A stretch of DNA of 64,000 nucleotides from positions 2,666,501 through 2,730,500 of the forward strand of contig NZ_CP071007.1 of the NCBI RefSeq assembly GCF_018417635.1. The letters run 5' to 3'. A program made the position numbers and the translations under genes. Source of the stretch: Pseudomonas sp. SORT22 (lineage in GTDB: Bacteria; Pseudomonadota; Gammaproteobacteria; Pseudomonadales; Pseudomonadaceae). Each line of letters starts with the position of its first letter. Position 1 is the first letter of the stretch. Below are positions 42,801-50,532 of the stretch, piece by piece. The notes beneath the pieces are model-generated. The model was not told the origin of the DNA. It saw nothing but the letters and a program-made list of their open reading frames with translations, and searched no databases.

Positions 42801-44422
42801 GCCAGTCAGTAGCCGCCGATGAAGTGGGCCAGGCCCTGCGCCGCAGCCGTCAGCAGGCGGCGCTGCTGATCCGCCGTGCCTGGCGCAAGCTGTCGCCCAA
42901 ACGTTGGTCCAACCGCAGCGTCATCGGTTACAGCCTGAGCCTTGAAGGGCTGTACACCGGCGACTTGCCTGGCTGGCCGGCCGAGGTCGATTTTGACCAT
43001 GTGGTCGATCTACAGTTGCACAACATGGGCCTGGGCGACGCTTCGGCGGCTTTCCTGCTGCCCTTCAAGCGCTTGCGCGAGCTGAACCTGGGCAACAACG
43101 CCCTGACCCGTTTGCCCGACGCCCTGAGTGCTATGCCGGCGCTGACGCGCTTGTTGGCGCCGGGTAATCACATCGAACTCGACCAGCAGGCGGCCCGGCA
43201 ACTGGCCGGGCTGTCGCAACTGCGCATCCTCAACCTCAATGACAATCCTGTGGGGCCCTTGCTGGACCTTGAACGTTTGTCGCGCCTGGAGGAGGTGCAA
43301 CTGCGCAACACCGGGCTGCAAGCCTGGCCGCACGGGCTGTTGAACCGCTATCACGGCTACCGCCTGGACCTGCGCAACAACCAGATCGACAGCCTGCCGC
43401 AAGCGGTGCTTGACGCCCCGGGCTGGATCAACCGCGGGCTGGCGCTGCATGACAACCCGCTGTCGCAGGCAACCTTTGAACAGCTTGAGCAGTACCAGCA
43501 GCGCACCGGTATTCGCCTGGCCAGCCGCCGTAGTCATCAGTCGCCAGTGAGCAAGGCGCGGCGCCTGTGGCTGCAAGCGGCGCCGGCCGGCGACAGCGCC
43601 CAGGCGCTGACTACCTGGCAGGCATTGGCCGACGAGCCGCAGGCGACAGGTTTGTTCCAGCTGCTGGCCGACCTCAGCGCGACTGCCGAGTTTCAGCGCA
43701 CGCCTGCTGACCTGGGGGGGCGAGTATGGGCTTTGCTCGATGCCGCCAGCAAAGCGCCCGAACTGCGCGAGTCGCTGTTCGAGCTTGCGGCCTCACCAAT
43801 CACCTGCGGTGACAGCGTCACCCTCAATTTTGCCACCCTGGAAATCCGCGCGTCGGTGTACATCGCCTCGCACCTGGCGACCGACCAGCCTCTGGCACAG
43901 CGGCTATTGAGCCTGGGTCGGCGGCTGTTTCGCCAGGAGCAACTAGACCTGCTGGTTGCCGAGCAGGCGCAGGCGCCAACAAACGCGGTGGCAGTTGTCG
44001 ATGTCGTCGAGCTGAACCTGGCCTACCGCATTGCCCTGGGCGAGGCGCTGGACTTGCCGAGCAAGCCACAGAGCATGTTGTTCCCGGCCCTGGCGCCGCT
44101 GGATGAGGGCGAGATCGCCAGCGCCCGCCAGCGCATCGAGGGCCTTGAACAGACGCAGGCGTTGCAGCGCTTCATCGGTAGCCGGGACTTCTGGCTCGAC
44201 TACCTCAAGGCGCAACACAAGGCGCAGTTCGAAGCCCTTGACCTGCCTTATCGCAACCAGCTGGAGGCGATCATGGACAGCCAGGGCGAGCTGCGCGATG
44301 ACGATTATCTTCAGCGCATGCGGGCATTGGCCAGTGCCCGCGAGCACGCCGAAGCGAACCTGGCGTTGCGTTTGACCGAGGAGGCGTGGGCCGCCTTCGT
44401 GGTCCAGGCGGCCGAACCGTGA
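39893..44422 (+). CDS. Large LRR protein with NEL-type E3 ubiquitin ligase domain (second of pair)
   Basis: A 1509-residue paralogue of the preceding protein with the same order: dermonecrotic-toxin-like N-terminus, KIRNDARTLAVPTDDED, a hydrophobic stretch near 392-470, PPQRLADGRIGYPLSGRG near residue 892, leucine-rich repeats (about 1030-1190) and a NEL domain with CGDSVTLNF, catalytic C1305. Sequence identity is moderate, so the duplication is old. It has an extra insert around residues 500-560 that the first copy lacks. The ATG overlaps the stop of the first gene (ATGA), so both are made from one transcript. Host targets and secretion route are unknown. Confidence 0.85.
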   Translation: MNMPGPQAHVPVNDSQVHDYLPQWLLQAPAERLLALSRAMQLSQQQRTRVAGVLSNIQPLDSFARTLLRQQLRRQTGVDLDVEHNQLVHTRHLSRTSTLLSLPRQGSTAVVSSHSLLQAALQNFSAAEAANGGLAGKARLQFVRPLATLAQLTPESFAGLCRTLDLGGRYQLHLDQVLTDEFTQMLRRSHYHDLEVAALLAVLSGALDEYGFTALLQHIHADFLQPGDDPVIRPLQVRLGGVRLNGMVVFELLPESAFDTSPGVVRLGQLNWLLYIPGDPQRPLVQFSAREDMLGELGGRLKSPGYARWFTRFVPQAEQLAFAASLGEQRQRAAPGAPLAISMGLSAFAGPLFSTLASQQLAKIRNDARTLAVPTDDEDEKQRVERLHAYENAGLLFLNVAGLFVPVLGAAVLGVAAAQLASQLFEGFEDWLQGDSDKALEHLTDVVENLALFAAAGAGVHLVSKALRHAAFIEALVPVSNRQGQARLWKPDLAGYQARIEPGTADAQGVIGGDPGPYLTLDDRVYAVQHDSALGQWRIVHSEGGERYSPVLQGNARGGWRHSGENPLQWQDTRFMLKRLLPELATLAEPAQEQILTISGLDGGQLRRLHLDNLAAPGLLRDCLLRWRLDQDIERFIEQLAAGAPLDTTEAQMRDYLVSRLPADTTTSPALGVLARHARMLRQALFSHCYGLRTRLAGIAGSVVQVDFPELPSSLVGDLLEAASDAELGRLVEQWRVPLAMANRIRAPLHDVRISRAVEGLYLQSVRSRDSDRLILALLGQLPGWPQALAIEVFEGSLSGPRLGPAAPATGSRRVQIVRLESGYQLYRQAGEHTGEFYPDLFSALSNALSASEQAALDTPLRSRLGELLHLHRGKVGQWLQPTPRQRPWFNPPQRLADGRIGYPLSGRGLFGGRRAAQVRDIRQLYPGLSDTDADAFVDALLRNGVDVAARIKAYQREYQLLDGTLRAWSQSVAADEVGQALRRSRQQAALLIRRAWRKLSPKRWSNRSVIGYSLSLEGLYTGDLPGWPAEVDFDHVVDLQLHNMGLGDASAAFLLPFKRLRELNLGNNALTRLPDALSAMPALTRLLAPGNHIELDQQAARQLAGLSQLRILNLNDNPVGPLLDLERLSRLEEVQLRNTGLQAWPHGLLNRYHGYRLDLRNNQIDSLPQAVLDAPGWINRGLALHDNPLSQATFEQLEQYQQRTGIRLASRRSHQSPVSKARRLWLQAAPAGDSAQALTTWQALADEPQATGLFQLLADLSATAEFQRTPADLGGRVWALLDAASKAPELRESLFELAASPITCGDSVTLNFATLEIRASVYIASHLATDQPLAQRLLSLGRRLFRQEQLDLLVAEQAQAPTNAVAVVDVVELNLAYRIALGEALDLPSKPQSMLFPALAPLDEGEIASARQRIEGLEQTQALQRFIGSRDFWLDYLKAQHKAQFEALDLPYRNQLEAIMDSQGELRDDDYLQRMRALASAREHAEANLALRLTEEAWAAFVVQAAEP

Positions 44423-44429
44423 AGGGGCC

Positions 44430-44678
44430 TCAGAACAGCTGCTGGCGCCTGTCCAGTTGCTGATCGACCAGCCACTTGCCGTGGGCCAGCGCCGCATGCT
44501 GGGCGTTTTCCAGGTCGGCCAGGTAGGCCATCTTCACCGGCAATGACAAGCGCCGGCTGGTGTGGCCTTCGGGATCGGTGATCAGGCAGCCGGCGTTATA
44601 GGGCGTGGGGATGCCGGGGTGGGTTTCGACGCTGGCGGTGATGGTGTGGTTGCGATGCTCGCATTGAAGGGTTCTCAT
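44430..44678 (-). CDS. Small hypothetical protein, 82 aa
   Basis: An 82-residue protein I cannot assign. It is hydrophilic, with two cysteines (C6, C31), a segment PYNAGCLITDPEGH and a helical C-terminus ending in QLDRRQQLF. It has no signal peptide or membrane helix. The gene is convergent with the second NEL gene, with only 7 bp between stops. GAGGTAAGGACG precedes the ATG on the minus strand. Codon use agrees with real coding sequence. Confidence 0.65.
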   Translation of the reverse strand: MRTLQCEHRNHTITASVETHPGIPTPYNAGCLITDPEGHTSRRLSLPVKMAYLADLENAQHAALAHGKWLVDQQLDRRQQLF

Positions 44679-44885
44679 CGTCCTTACCTCGCTGCTGTGG
44701 TATCGAAAGCGCCTCAGTCAGGGTGCTTTTTCGGGTATACCACAGCAGCGGCGCGGTTGGATCCGGGCCGACGAACGTCAGCTTCAGCGAAACGCCGGCA
44801 GCAATCCGTTGATGGGGCGTGATCCTCGGAAGCTAGACCGTAATACGTGATTTGCAGGTGTAATAGTTGGCTGCGAGCGCTGCGC

Positions 44886-44938
44886 GCTCGATCGCCGGCA
44901 AGCCCGGCTCCCACAGCTCTGGCGCACACCGTGGGAAC
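44886..44938. repeat. Degenerate REP-like element
   Basis: CGCTCGATCGCCGGCAAGCC at 44886-44905 followed by CGGCTCCCACAG resembles the REP arms at 8363 and 30573 with a few changes. A shortened inverse arm, CCGTGGGAACCGGCG, follows at 44929. The element lies in the 272-bp gap between the 82-aa gene and gloA, the rest of which shows no other feature. Confidence 0.6.
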
Positions 44939-44950
44939 CGGCGAGAAGGA

Positions 44951-45472
44951 TCAGAACTCGGTCGGCTGGATGATCTCGACCCAGTAGTCATCCGGGTCCT
45001 TGATAAATGCCAGGTGCTTCATGCGGCCGTCGCTCAGGCGCTTCTGGAAGGTGACGCCCAGTTGCTCGAAACGCTCGCAGGCGGCGCGGATGTCCGGCAC
45101 CGAGATGCAGATATGACCGAAGCCACGCGGGTCGGTGTTGCCGTTGTGGTAGGCAAACCCGGCGTCGTTTTCAGTGCCGTGGTTGTGGGTCAGTTCGAGA
45201 ATGCCCGGGATCGATTTCATCCACTCGGTGCGCTTGGCAGCATCGGCCGGGATCTGCGCCTTGTCGACCAGGGCGAGGAAGTACAGGCTGAACTCGGCCT
45301 CGGGGAAGTCGCGCTTCTCGACCAGGCTGAAGCCCAGCACGCGGGTGTAGAAGTCCAGGGACTTGGCAACGTCCTTGACCCGCAGCATGGTGTGGTTGAA
45401 AACGAATTTGTGGGTCGCGGCATCCGGTTGCGCGGTGACACCAGGGAGGGTGTCGAGATGGTTCAGGCTCAT
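44951..45472 (-). CDS. gloA: Lactoylglutathione lyase (glyoxalase I)
   Basis: A 173-residue glyoxalase I of the longer, zinc-type class. Conserved segments are FNHTMLRVKDVAKSLDFYTRVLG, LELTHNHGTE, GFGHICISVPD and FIKDPDDYWVEII. It converts the hemithioacetal of methylglyoxal and glutathione to lactoylglutathione in the cytosol. GGAGAG precedes the ATG on the minus strand. The gene stands alone, between a REP-like element and the terminator of the MvaU-like gene. Confidence 0.95.
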   Translation of the reverse strand: MSLNHLDTLPGVTAQPDAATHKFVFNHTMLRVKDVAKSLDFYTRVLGFSLVEKRDFPEAEFSLYFLALVDKAQIPADAAKRTEWMKSIPGILELTHNHGTENDAGFAYHNGNTDPRGFGHICISVPDIRAACERFEQLGVTFQKRLSDGRMKHLAFIKDPDDYWVEIIQPTEF

Positions 45473-45561
45473 GGGCTCTCCGCATTTGAGGCTGGCAACA
45501 GCGCTGCCAGCAAAACAGTCAGGGCGTCATGATACGGAACTGAAGCGATTGCGCAAACGAT

Positions 45562-45617
45562 TTGCGCCCCGCCTTTGTGGGGCGGGGCGCAAGAATTAGA
45601 AGCCCGCCGAAGCGGGC
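45562..45617 (-). terminator. Tandem hairpins terminating the MvaU-like gene
   Basis: On the minus strand a GC-rich stem (GCCCGC, loop TTCG, GCGGGC; 45602-45617) is followed by TTCTAATTCTT, a good intrinsic terminator. A second, 12-bp stem follows at 45562-45592 (TTGCGCCCCGCC and its complement). They lie between the MvaU-like gene and gloA, both on the minus strand. Confidence 0.7.
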
Positions 45618-45688
45618 GTATGGGGCGCTAGTCCGTTAGCAGTCTTCATCCTGAGCCAGTCGATGTGAAAAAAGTGTGAAGGGTTTTT

Positions 45689-46048
45689 TCACCTGCGCAA
45701 CCAGCTGTCGACAGTCTTGGCCCCGTACTGCTCCTTCCAGGCCTTGAGGCCGCGGTGGTTGCCACCCTTGGTTTCGATCAACTCGCCGGTGTGCGGGTTT
45801 TCATAAACCTTTACCACCCGCGCACGGCGTTGTTTAGGTGCGCTGGGCGGGGCTTTGTGGGTAGCCTTCGGGTCGAGGATCGCGACAATATCGCGCAGGC
45901 CCTTGTCGTAGTGTTTCATCAGGTCGACAAGTTTCTTCTCGAACTCGATTTCACGCTTCAGGCCGGCGTCCTTTTTCAGCGCCTCCAATTGCGCCATTTG
46001 TTCCTGAAGGGCCTTTTCGGCGGCGCGGAACTCTGCAAGTCTGGACAC
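45689..46048 (-). CDS. MvaT/MvaU (H-NS-like) xenogeneic silencer
   Basis: A 119-residue protein of the MvaT/MvaU/TurA/TurB family. An N-terminal coiled-coil dimerisation part (SRLAEFRAAEKALQEQMAQ) leads into a C-terminal DNA-binding part with NPHTGELIETKGGNHRGLK, the family's AT-hook-like signature. These nucleoid proteins silence AT-rich, often acquired genes. The start is set at the GTG at 46048, giving the family-typical MSRLAEF behind AAAGGAG with 8-bp spacing; an ATG at 46054 would add two residues but crowds the ribosome site. As I recall, Pseudomonas species carry several paralogues, and this resembles the MvaU/TurB branch most. Confidence 0.92.
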   Translation of the reverse strand: MSRLAEFRAAEKALQEQMAQLEALKKDAGLKREIEFEKKLVDLMKHYDKGLRDIVAILDPKATHKAPPSAPKQRRARVVKVYENPHTGELIETKGGNHRGLKAWKEQYGAKTVDSWLRR

Positions 46049-46412
46049 TGTCATCACTCCTTTAAGTCTGCAGTGGCCCGGCATGCGTGTAGATAGCAAC
46101 ATTCTGTATAACGCAGCCGCCACCGGGTTGGGCACAACATCGCACTAATAAAGAGTGTAGTAGTCGTCGCGCAGTGGGTAAACATTAAACTTTTATATTG
46201 TGTGTTATGGAACTTTCTTAATTGCCACCAGACCTTGACCAAAGAACTAGTCAATATTCCGCCAGCGGCCTTAGACCATGGTCCAATGGCCCGGAATAGA
46301 GCGGTTGCGAGATCATGATCGGTCACCGTCGACTGCCATCGACGCTGGGAGCATTGTCGGCGCCGGGATCGGCGCCGGTTGTTTTTTGCCTTTCTTTCGG
46401 ATTTCGCTTCTC
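46049..46412. other. 364-bp AT-rich intergenic region between divergent genes
   Basis: This gap separates the divergent MvaU-like and porin genes. The part from about 46130 to 46260 is clearly richer in A and T than its surroundings. No convincing ORF, ANR box or sigma-54 site was found. It should hold both promoters; AT-rich DNA beside an MvaU-type gene would also suit autoregulation. The porin frame stays open upstream to about 46278, but nothing supports translation there. Confidence 0.5.
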
Positions 46413-47702
46413 ATGTTTGCCCCATACCCTCTCGCGCCCGGGCGCAGCCTTGTCGGCCTGCTCGCGATGTTTGCTGCTGTCTCGACACAGGCCGCTGGTT
46501 TTCTTCAAGACAGCAGCGCCAAAGTCGAAGCACGCAACGTCTACTTCAATCGTGACTTTCGCGATGGTCATACCAGTTCCGACCAGGGCGCGTCGAAACG
46601 CGAAGAGTGGGCCCAGGGCTTTATTCTCAATGTGCAGTCTGGTTATACCGAAGGCACTGTAGGATTTGGTGTAGATGCCATCGGCATGCTCGGCTTCAAA
46701 CTCGACTCCAGTCCGGCCGATAGCAACAGTGGTCTGTTGCCCTCCAGCGGACATGATCCGCGTGGTTCGGTAGACCAGTACGCGAAGATGGGCGTAGCCG
46801 GCAAGATGCGTTATTCGCAGACTGTGCTCAAGGTCGGTTCGATGATGCCGGACATGCCGCTGCTCAAGTACAACGACGGCCGCCTGTTGCCGACGATGTT
46901 CCAGGGCGCGATGCTGAGTTCCGAAGAATTCAAGGACCTGAAGTTCACCGTGGCGCGCCTGGACAAGTACACCGCGCGGGACTCGACCGACCGCGAGGAC
47001 ATTCGCGTTCACTGCAAGAACAAGCGCTACGCCTGTGGTACCACGGCCGATCATTTCGACATGGCCGGGATCGACTACAAGTTCAATGACCGCCTCAGTG
47101 CGCAATACCAGGTAGGCAAACTTGAAAACATCTACCGCCAGCACTTTTTCGGCCTGGTGGCCAGCCAGCCGCTGAGCGTCGGCAGCCTGTCGGCCGACCT
47201 GCGCCTGATAAAAAGCGATGACATTGGCCGTGCCCGCGCCGGTGACATCGATCACCGCGCCTTCAGCGGTATGCTCGGCTACAGCCTTGGTGGTCACAAG
47301 GTCAGCGCCGGCTGGCAGCGCATGTATGGCGAGAACGCCATGCCGTACCTGGATGGCAGCAACCCGTACCTGGTCAACTACGCCCAGGTCAACGACTTCG
47401 CGGCGGCCCAGGAGCGTTCCTGGCAGCTGCGCTACGACTACGACTTCAAGGCCATGGGTGTACCGGGCCTGAGCTTCTTTACCCGCTACATCAACGGCGA
47501 CCATATCAAGGTTCCGGGCAGCCTGGCCGAGGGCAAGGAGTGGGAGCGCGACAGCGAACTCAAGTACCAGGTCCAGAGCGGCACCTTCAAGGATGTCAGC
47601 GTGCGCCTGCGTAACTCCACCTACCGCAGCAACTATGAGAAGTATGCCCGCGACATGGACGAAACCCGGGTGATCGTCAGCTACAACTTCTCGATTTTCT
47701 AA
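46413..47702 (+). CDS. OprD-family outer-membrane porin
   Basis: A 429-residue porin with a signal peptide (cleavage after AVSTQA, about residue 27) and OprD-family features: RNVYFNRDFRD near the start, WAQGFILNVQSGYTEGTVGFGVDA, the SVDQYAKMGVAGKMRYS region, and a C-terminal strand ending in phenylalanine (VIVSYNFSIF). OprD-type porins take up amino acids, aromatic acids or other small carboxylates; the substrate cannot be read from sequence. The ATG at 46413 is chosen because it gives a proper signal peptide; the ribosome site is weak. An 11-bp hairpin follows the stop. Confidence 0.92.
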   Translation: MFAPYPLAPGRSLVGLLAMFAAVSTQAAGFLQDSSAKVEARNVYFNRDFRDGHTSSDQGASKREEWAQGFILNVQSGYTEGTVGFGVDAIGMLGFKLDSSPADSNSGLLPSSGHDPRGSVDQYAKMGVAGKMRYSQTVLKVGSMMPDMPLLKYNDGRLLPTMFQGAMLSSEEFKDLKFTVARLDKYTARDSTDREDIRVHCKNKRYACGTTADHFDMAGIDYKFNDRLSAQYQVGKLENIYRQHFFGLVASQPLSVGSLSADLRLIKSDDIGRARAGDIDHRAFSGMLGYSLGGHKVSAGWQRMYGENAMPYLDGSNPYLVNYAQVNDFAAAQERSWQLRYDYDFKAMGVPGLSFFTRYINGDHIKVPGSLAEGKEWERDSELKYQVQSGTFKDVSVRLRNSTYRSNYEKYARDMDETRVIVSYNFSIF

Positions 47703-47725
47703 AGCGCAGTACGTTGCCATTGTGC

Positions 47726-47756
47726 TTCGGCCAGCCGACTATGAAGGCTGGCCGAA
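47726..47756 (+). terminator. Hairpin after the porin gene
   Basis: TTCGGCCAGCC (47726-47736) and GGCTGGCCGAA (47746-47756) are perfect complements around a 9-nt loop. No strong T tract follows, so termination may be partial. The stem lies 19 bp before cobF. Confidence 0.55.
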
Positions 47757-47774
47757 TCATGGAAGCGACGCGCA

Positions 47775-48524
47775 ATGAAACAACTGCTGTTGATTGGTAT
47801 CGGGCCGGGCAATCCGCGCCAGATCACCCTGCAAGCCATCGACGGGCTGAACCGGGCCCAGGTGTTCTTCGTGCTCGACAAGGGTGCGGTCAAGGACGAA
47901 TTGCTGCAACTGCGCAAGCACATTCTCGAGTGTTACATCGATAAGCCCGGCTATCGCCTGGTGCAGGTCGAAGACCCCCTGCGCGATGGCGCTGCCAGCG
48001 ATTACGTTGGCGCCGTCGAGGACTGGCACCAGCAGCGTGCGGCGTTGTACGCCAACCTGATCGAAAACGAACTGGCTGACGGCGAATGTGGCGCTTTCCT
48101 GCTCTGGGGCGAGCCGACCCTGTACGACAGTACCCTGCGTATTCTCGACCTGGTCCAGGCCCGTGGCGTGGCTTTGGCGCTGGAAGTGATCCCCGGCATC
48201 AGCAGCGTCCAGGCCCTGGCCGCCGCTCACCGTATTCCCTTGAACCGTATCGGCGAGCCGCTGACCGTGCTGCCTGGCCGGCGCCTGGCTGAACAGCCGT
48301 GCATCGACAACCTGGTGGTGATGCTCGACGGCCAGTGCGCCTTTGCCGCGCTGGACGATCCGCAGTTGCATATCTACTGGGGCGCTTACCTGGGTAGCGC
48401 CGATCAGGTCCTGATCGCCGGGCCGCTACTGGAGGTCAAGGCGCAGATCCTCGCCGCCCGTGAACAGGCACGGGCGCGCAAGGGCTGGATCATGGACACT
48501 TATCTGCTGCGTCGGCCGCTGTAG
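47775..48524 (+). CDS. cobF: Precorrin-6A synthase (deacetylating) CobF
   Basis: A 249-residue SAM-dependent methyltransferase of the CobF type, starting KQLLLIGIGPGNPRQITLQA. Other family segments are FLLWGEPTLYDSTLRI and VIPGISSVQALAAAHRIPLN. It methylates C1 of precorrin-5 with loss of acetate in the aerobic cobalamin pathway. No other cob gene is present in the window. The 3' end overlaps the convergent glycosyltransferase gene by 35 bp. Confidence 0.92.
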   Translation: MKQLLLIGIGPGNPRQITLQAIDGLNRAQVFFVLDKGAVKDELLQLRKHILECYIDKPGYRLVQVEDPLRDGAASDYVGAVEDWHQQRAALYANLIENELADGECGAFLLWGEPTLYDSTLRILDLVQARGVALALEVIPGISSVQALAAAHRIPLNRIGEPLTVLPGRRLAEQPCIDNLVVMLDGQCAFAALDDPQLHIYWGAYLGSADQVLIAGPLLEVKAQILAAREQARARKGWIMDTYLLRRPL

Positions 48525-49815
48525 CCAGGCGGTTCTTGGCCTCGATCCACTGCGACATGTACTGGGTACTCTTGTGCTGGTGGTGTCGGAGCATGGCGCC
48601 GGTGAAGTTGAACAGCCGGTGCTGGTCGAGGTCGGCCAGGGCGTACTCGATACGCTCGACCAGGGCGCTGGCGTGCTGGCGCCGGTCGTAGCGTGCGCCG
48701 AGCAAGCGCAGCGCGTCCTGCTGGGCGCGGTTCCAGCGTGCTTCATCGCTGTACAGGGCGGCGGCGGCTTCGGCCAGGCCTTCGGCGGTTTCGGCGATTG
48801 CCCCGGGCCAGGGCAGGGCGCCGTGCATGGCTTCGGCGCCGATGGGAGTGGTGACGCTGGGGGTACCGCACTGCATGGCGTCGGTGAGCTTGCCCTTGAT
48901 CCCGGCGCCAAAGCGCAGCGGCGCCAGGCAAATGCGCGCGTTGCTCATCACCTCCAGGGCGTCTTCAGCCCAGTTCATGATGTGAAAACCCTCGGCGGGT
49001 TTGTGCAGCGCCGTGGCCTTGGGCGGGGTGTAGGCGCCGTAGATGTGCAGCTGCGCCTGTGGCAGGCGCCGGCGGATCATCGGCCACAGGCTGTTCTTCA
49101 TCCACAGCACCGCGTCCCAGTTAGGCGCATGGCGAAAGTTGCCGATGCTGAGAAAATGCGCGCGCTCGGCAAATGGCTTGAACGGCTCGCTGGGGGCGTC
49201 GAGCATCAGCGGGCACCAGTGCAGCAAGTGCTCGGGCACGCCGAAGCCGTTGATCAGCAGGTCGATCTCGACATCGGAAATCATCAGGCTCAGGTCGCTG
49301 CGGTAAATGGCGGCGAGTTCGCGCAGGGTCAGGTCGGCGCTGGCCATCTGCCGATAGAGGTCGGGGCCGGAGGTGTTGAACAGCGCGCGAAAGTCATTCG
49401 GGTCCAGCCCTTCGATCAGGCGCCGGCGCAGCAGTTGCTGGCGGGCATCGCGCAGGCTTTGCAGGTCGGAGGTTTCCAGCACGCGCAGGGCGTTGGGGCA
49501 ATGTTTTTCGACGCGCCAGCCGAACTGCTCTTCCATCATGAAGCGGTCGAACAGCACCACGTCCGGGGCCAGTTCGCTGACAAACGCGTCAAAGCTGCTG
49601 TCGTTGAGGGCAATGGCCTGTTCGCCGATGCCCAGGCTCGCCAGGTCGGCCTTGTGCTCACCGATGGCTGCGGGGCTGCTGAAGGTGACGCGCCAATCGC
49701 GCTGCACGAAGCTTTCAAGGATCTGCATCATGTGCGAGCCGGCGGCCGAAGAGCGCGGTTCGGGCCACACGTAACCGATGACCAGGACGTTGAGGGCAGG
49801 GGCGGGCATGGGCAT
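48490..49815 (-). CDS. Glycosyltransferase, GT4-like
   Basis: A 441-residue protein with a GT-B layout: an N-terminal Rossmann part (LNVLVIGYVWPEPRSSAAGSH) and a C-terminal nucleotide-sugar part with FLSIGNFRHAPNWDAV, LHIYGA, ICLAPLRFGAGIKGKLTDAM and GTPSVTTPIGAEAM. The last two are typical of GT1/GT4-family transferases. Acceptor and sugar are unknown. The start at 49815 gives MPMPAPALNVLVIG and follows AAGG; the upstream in-frame residues look non-coding. The last 35 bp are antisense to the cobF 3' end. Confidence 0.85.
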   Translation of the reverse strand: MPMPAPALNVLVIGYVWPEPRSSAAGSHMMQILESFVQRDWRVTFSSPAAIGEHKADLASLGIGEQAIALNDSSFDAFVSELAPDVVLFDRFMMEEQFGWRVEKHCPNALRVLETSDLQSLRDARQQLLRRRLIEGLDPNDFRALFNTSGPDLYRQMASADLTLRELAAIYRSDLSLMISDVEIDLLINGFGVPEHLLHWCPLMLDAPSEPFKPFAERAHFLSIGNFRHAPNWDAVLWMKNSLWPMIRRRLPQAQLHIYGAYTPPKATALHKPAEGFHIMNWAEDALEVMSNARICLAPLRFGAGIKGKLTDAMQCGTPSVTTPIGAEAMHGALPWPGAIAETAEGLAEAAAALYSDEARWNRAQQDALRLLGARYDRRQHASALVERIEYALADLDQHRLFNFTGAMLRHHQHKSTQYMSQWIEAKNRLATAADAADKCP

Positions 49816-49873
49816 CGGGGACCTTGGCAAAAAGTGCGTATTAAAGCAGATTCCGGGCGGGCCGGTAGGTGCA

Positions 49874-50236
49874 CTAAATGGCCTGGAGAATACCCTGCAC
49901 CTTGTCACGCAACTGGTCGATGCTGAACGGCTTGGTTATCTGGTGCATGCCGAGCGGTATGTCAACGTCGCCATAGCCGCTGGCAAACAGCACCGGCAGC
50001 TCCGGCCGCAGTTCCCGGGCTTTGACGGCCAGGTCCTTGCCGTTCATGTCCGGCAGGCCGACATCGGTGAGCATCAAGGCCAGGGATTGTTGCGTGTTTT
50101 GCAAAACCACCAGCGCCGTGTGCGCATCAGCCGCTTCCAGCACCTGATAGCCCAGCTCTTCAAGCACCTCGACCGTCAGCATGCGCACGATATCGTCATC
50201 TTCAACGACGAGCAGGGGCGGGGATGTCTGCGGCAT
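49874..50236 (-). CDS. Single-domain response regulator
   Basis: A 120-residue receiver domain without an output domain: acidic pocket VVEDDD, phospho-acceptor Asp in MLTDVGLPDMNG, Thr/Ser position FASGYG and conserved Lys in ITKPFS. Proteins of this shape often serve hybrid kinases as phosphate partners. It lies divergently upstream of the large hybrid kinase at 50533. The start at 50236 follows AGGAAT; an in-frame ATG at 50266 is possible. Confidence 0.88.
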   Translation of the reverse strand: MPQTSPPLLVVEDDDIVRMLTVEVLEELGYQVLEAADAHTALVVLQNTQQSLALMLTDVGLPDMNGKDLAVKARELRPELPVLFASGYGDVDIPLGMHQITKPFSIDQLRDKVQGILQAI

Positions 50237-50532
50237 GGCGGTATTCCTGTACAAAAGTCTGTTCATTATCTGTAAGCCGGGCACGCCCTGAAGTTCCCTC
50301 TGCGCTGAAAAAAGCCTCCCGAATGAACAGCATAGCGGTCATTGAAAAAGCAGGGAACGTTTGCGCGCGACACCTCTCAAATGCTGGCTAAATGCCCTGC
50401 CAGAATGGCCAAAGGCGTTTAGACTCGGAGTAGGAAGGGCTGGCAGAATGGCCGTTCCCGCGGAAAATAGAACGATTACTCGAAAATTCCGCCACACTCT
50501 TTCGTTTGCTTCCTTAGCTTGGGCGTCTTGAG
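50237..50532. other. Intergenic region upstream of the hybrid kinase
   Basis: About 296 bp between the divergent receiver and hybrid-kinase genes. It contains no recognisable ORF, ANR box or sigma-54 site. It should hold both promoters, but no -35/-10 pair was clear enough to call. The hybrid-kinase ATG is preceded only by CTTGAG. Confidence 0.4.

Noticed and set aside
46230..46260. TTGACC ... AATATT as a sigma-70 promoter for the porin
   Set aside because: The spacing of about 12 bp is too short for a -35/-10 pair.
46054..46326. Possible 90-residue ORF in the AT-rich gap before the MvaU-like gene
   Set aside because: No ribosome site, overlaps the regulatory region and the MvaU-like start, and the composition does not look coding.
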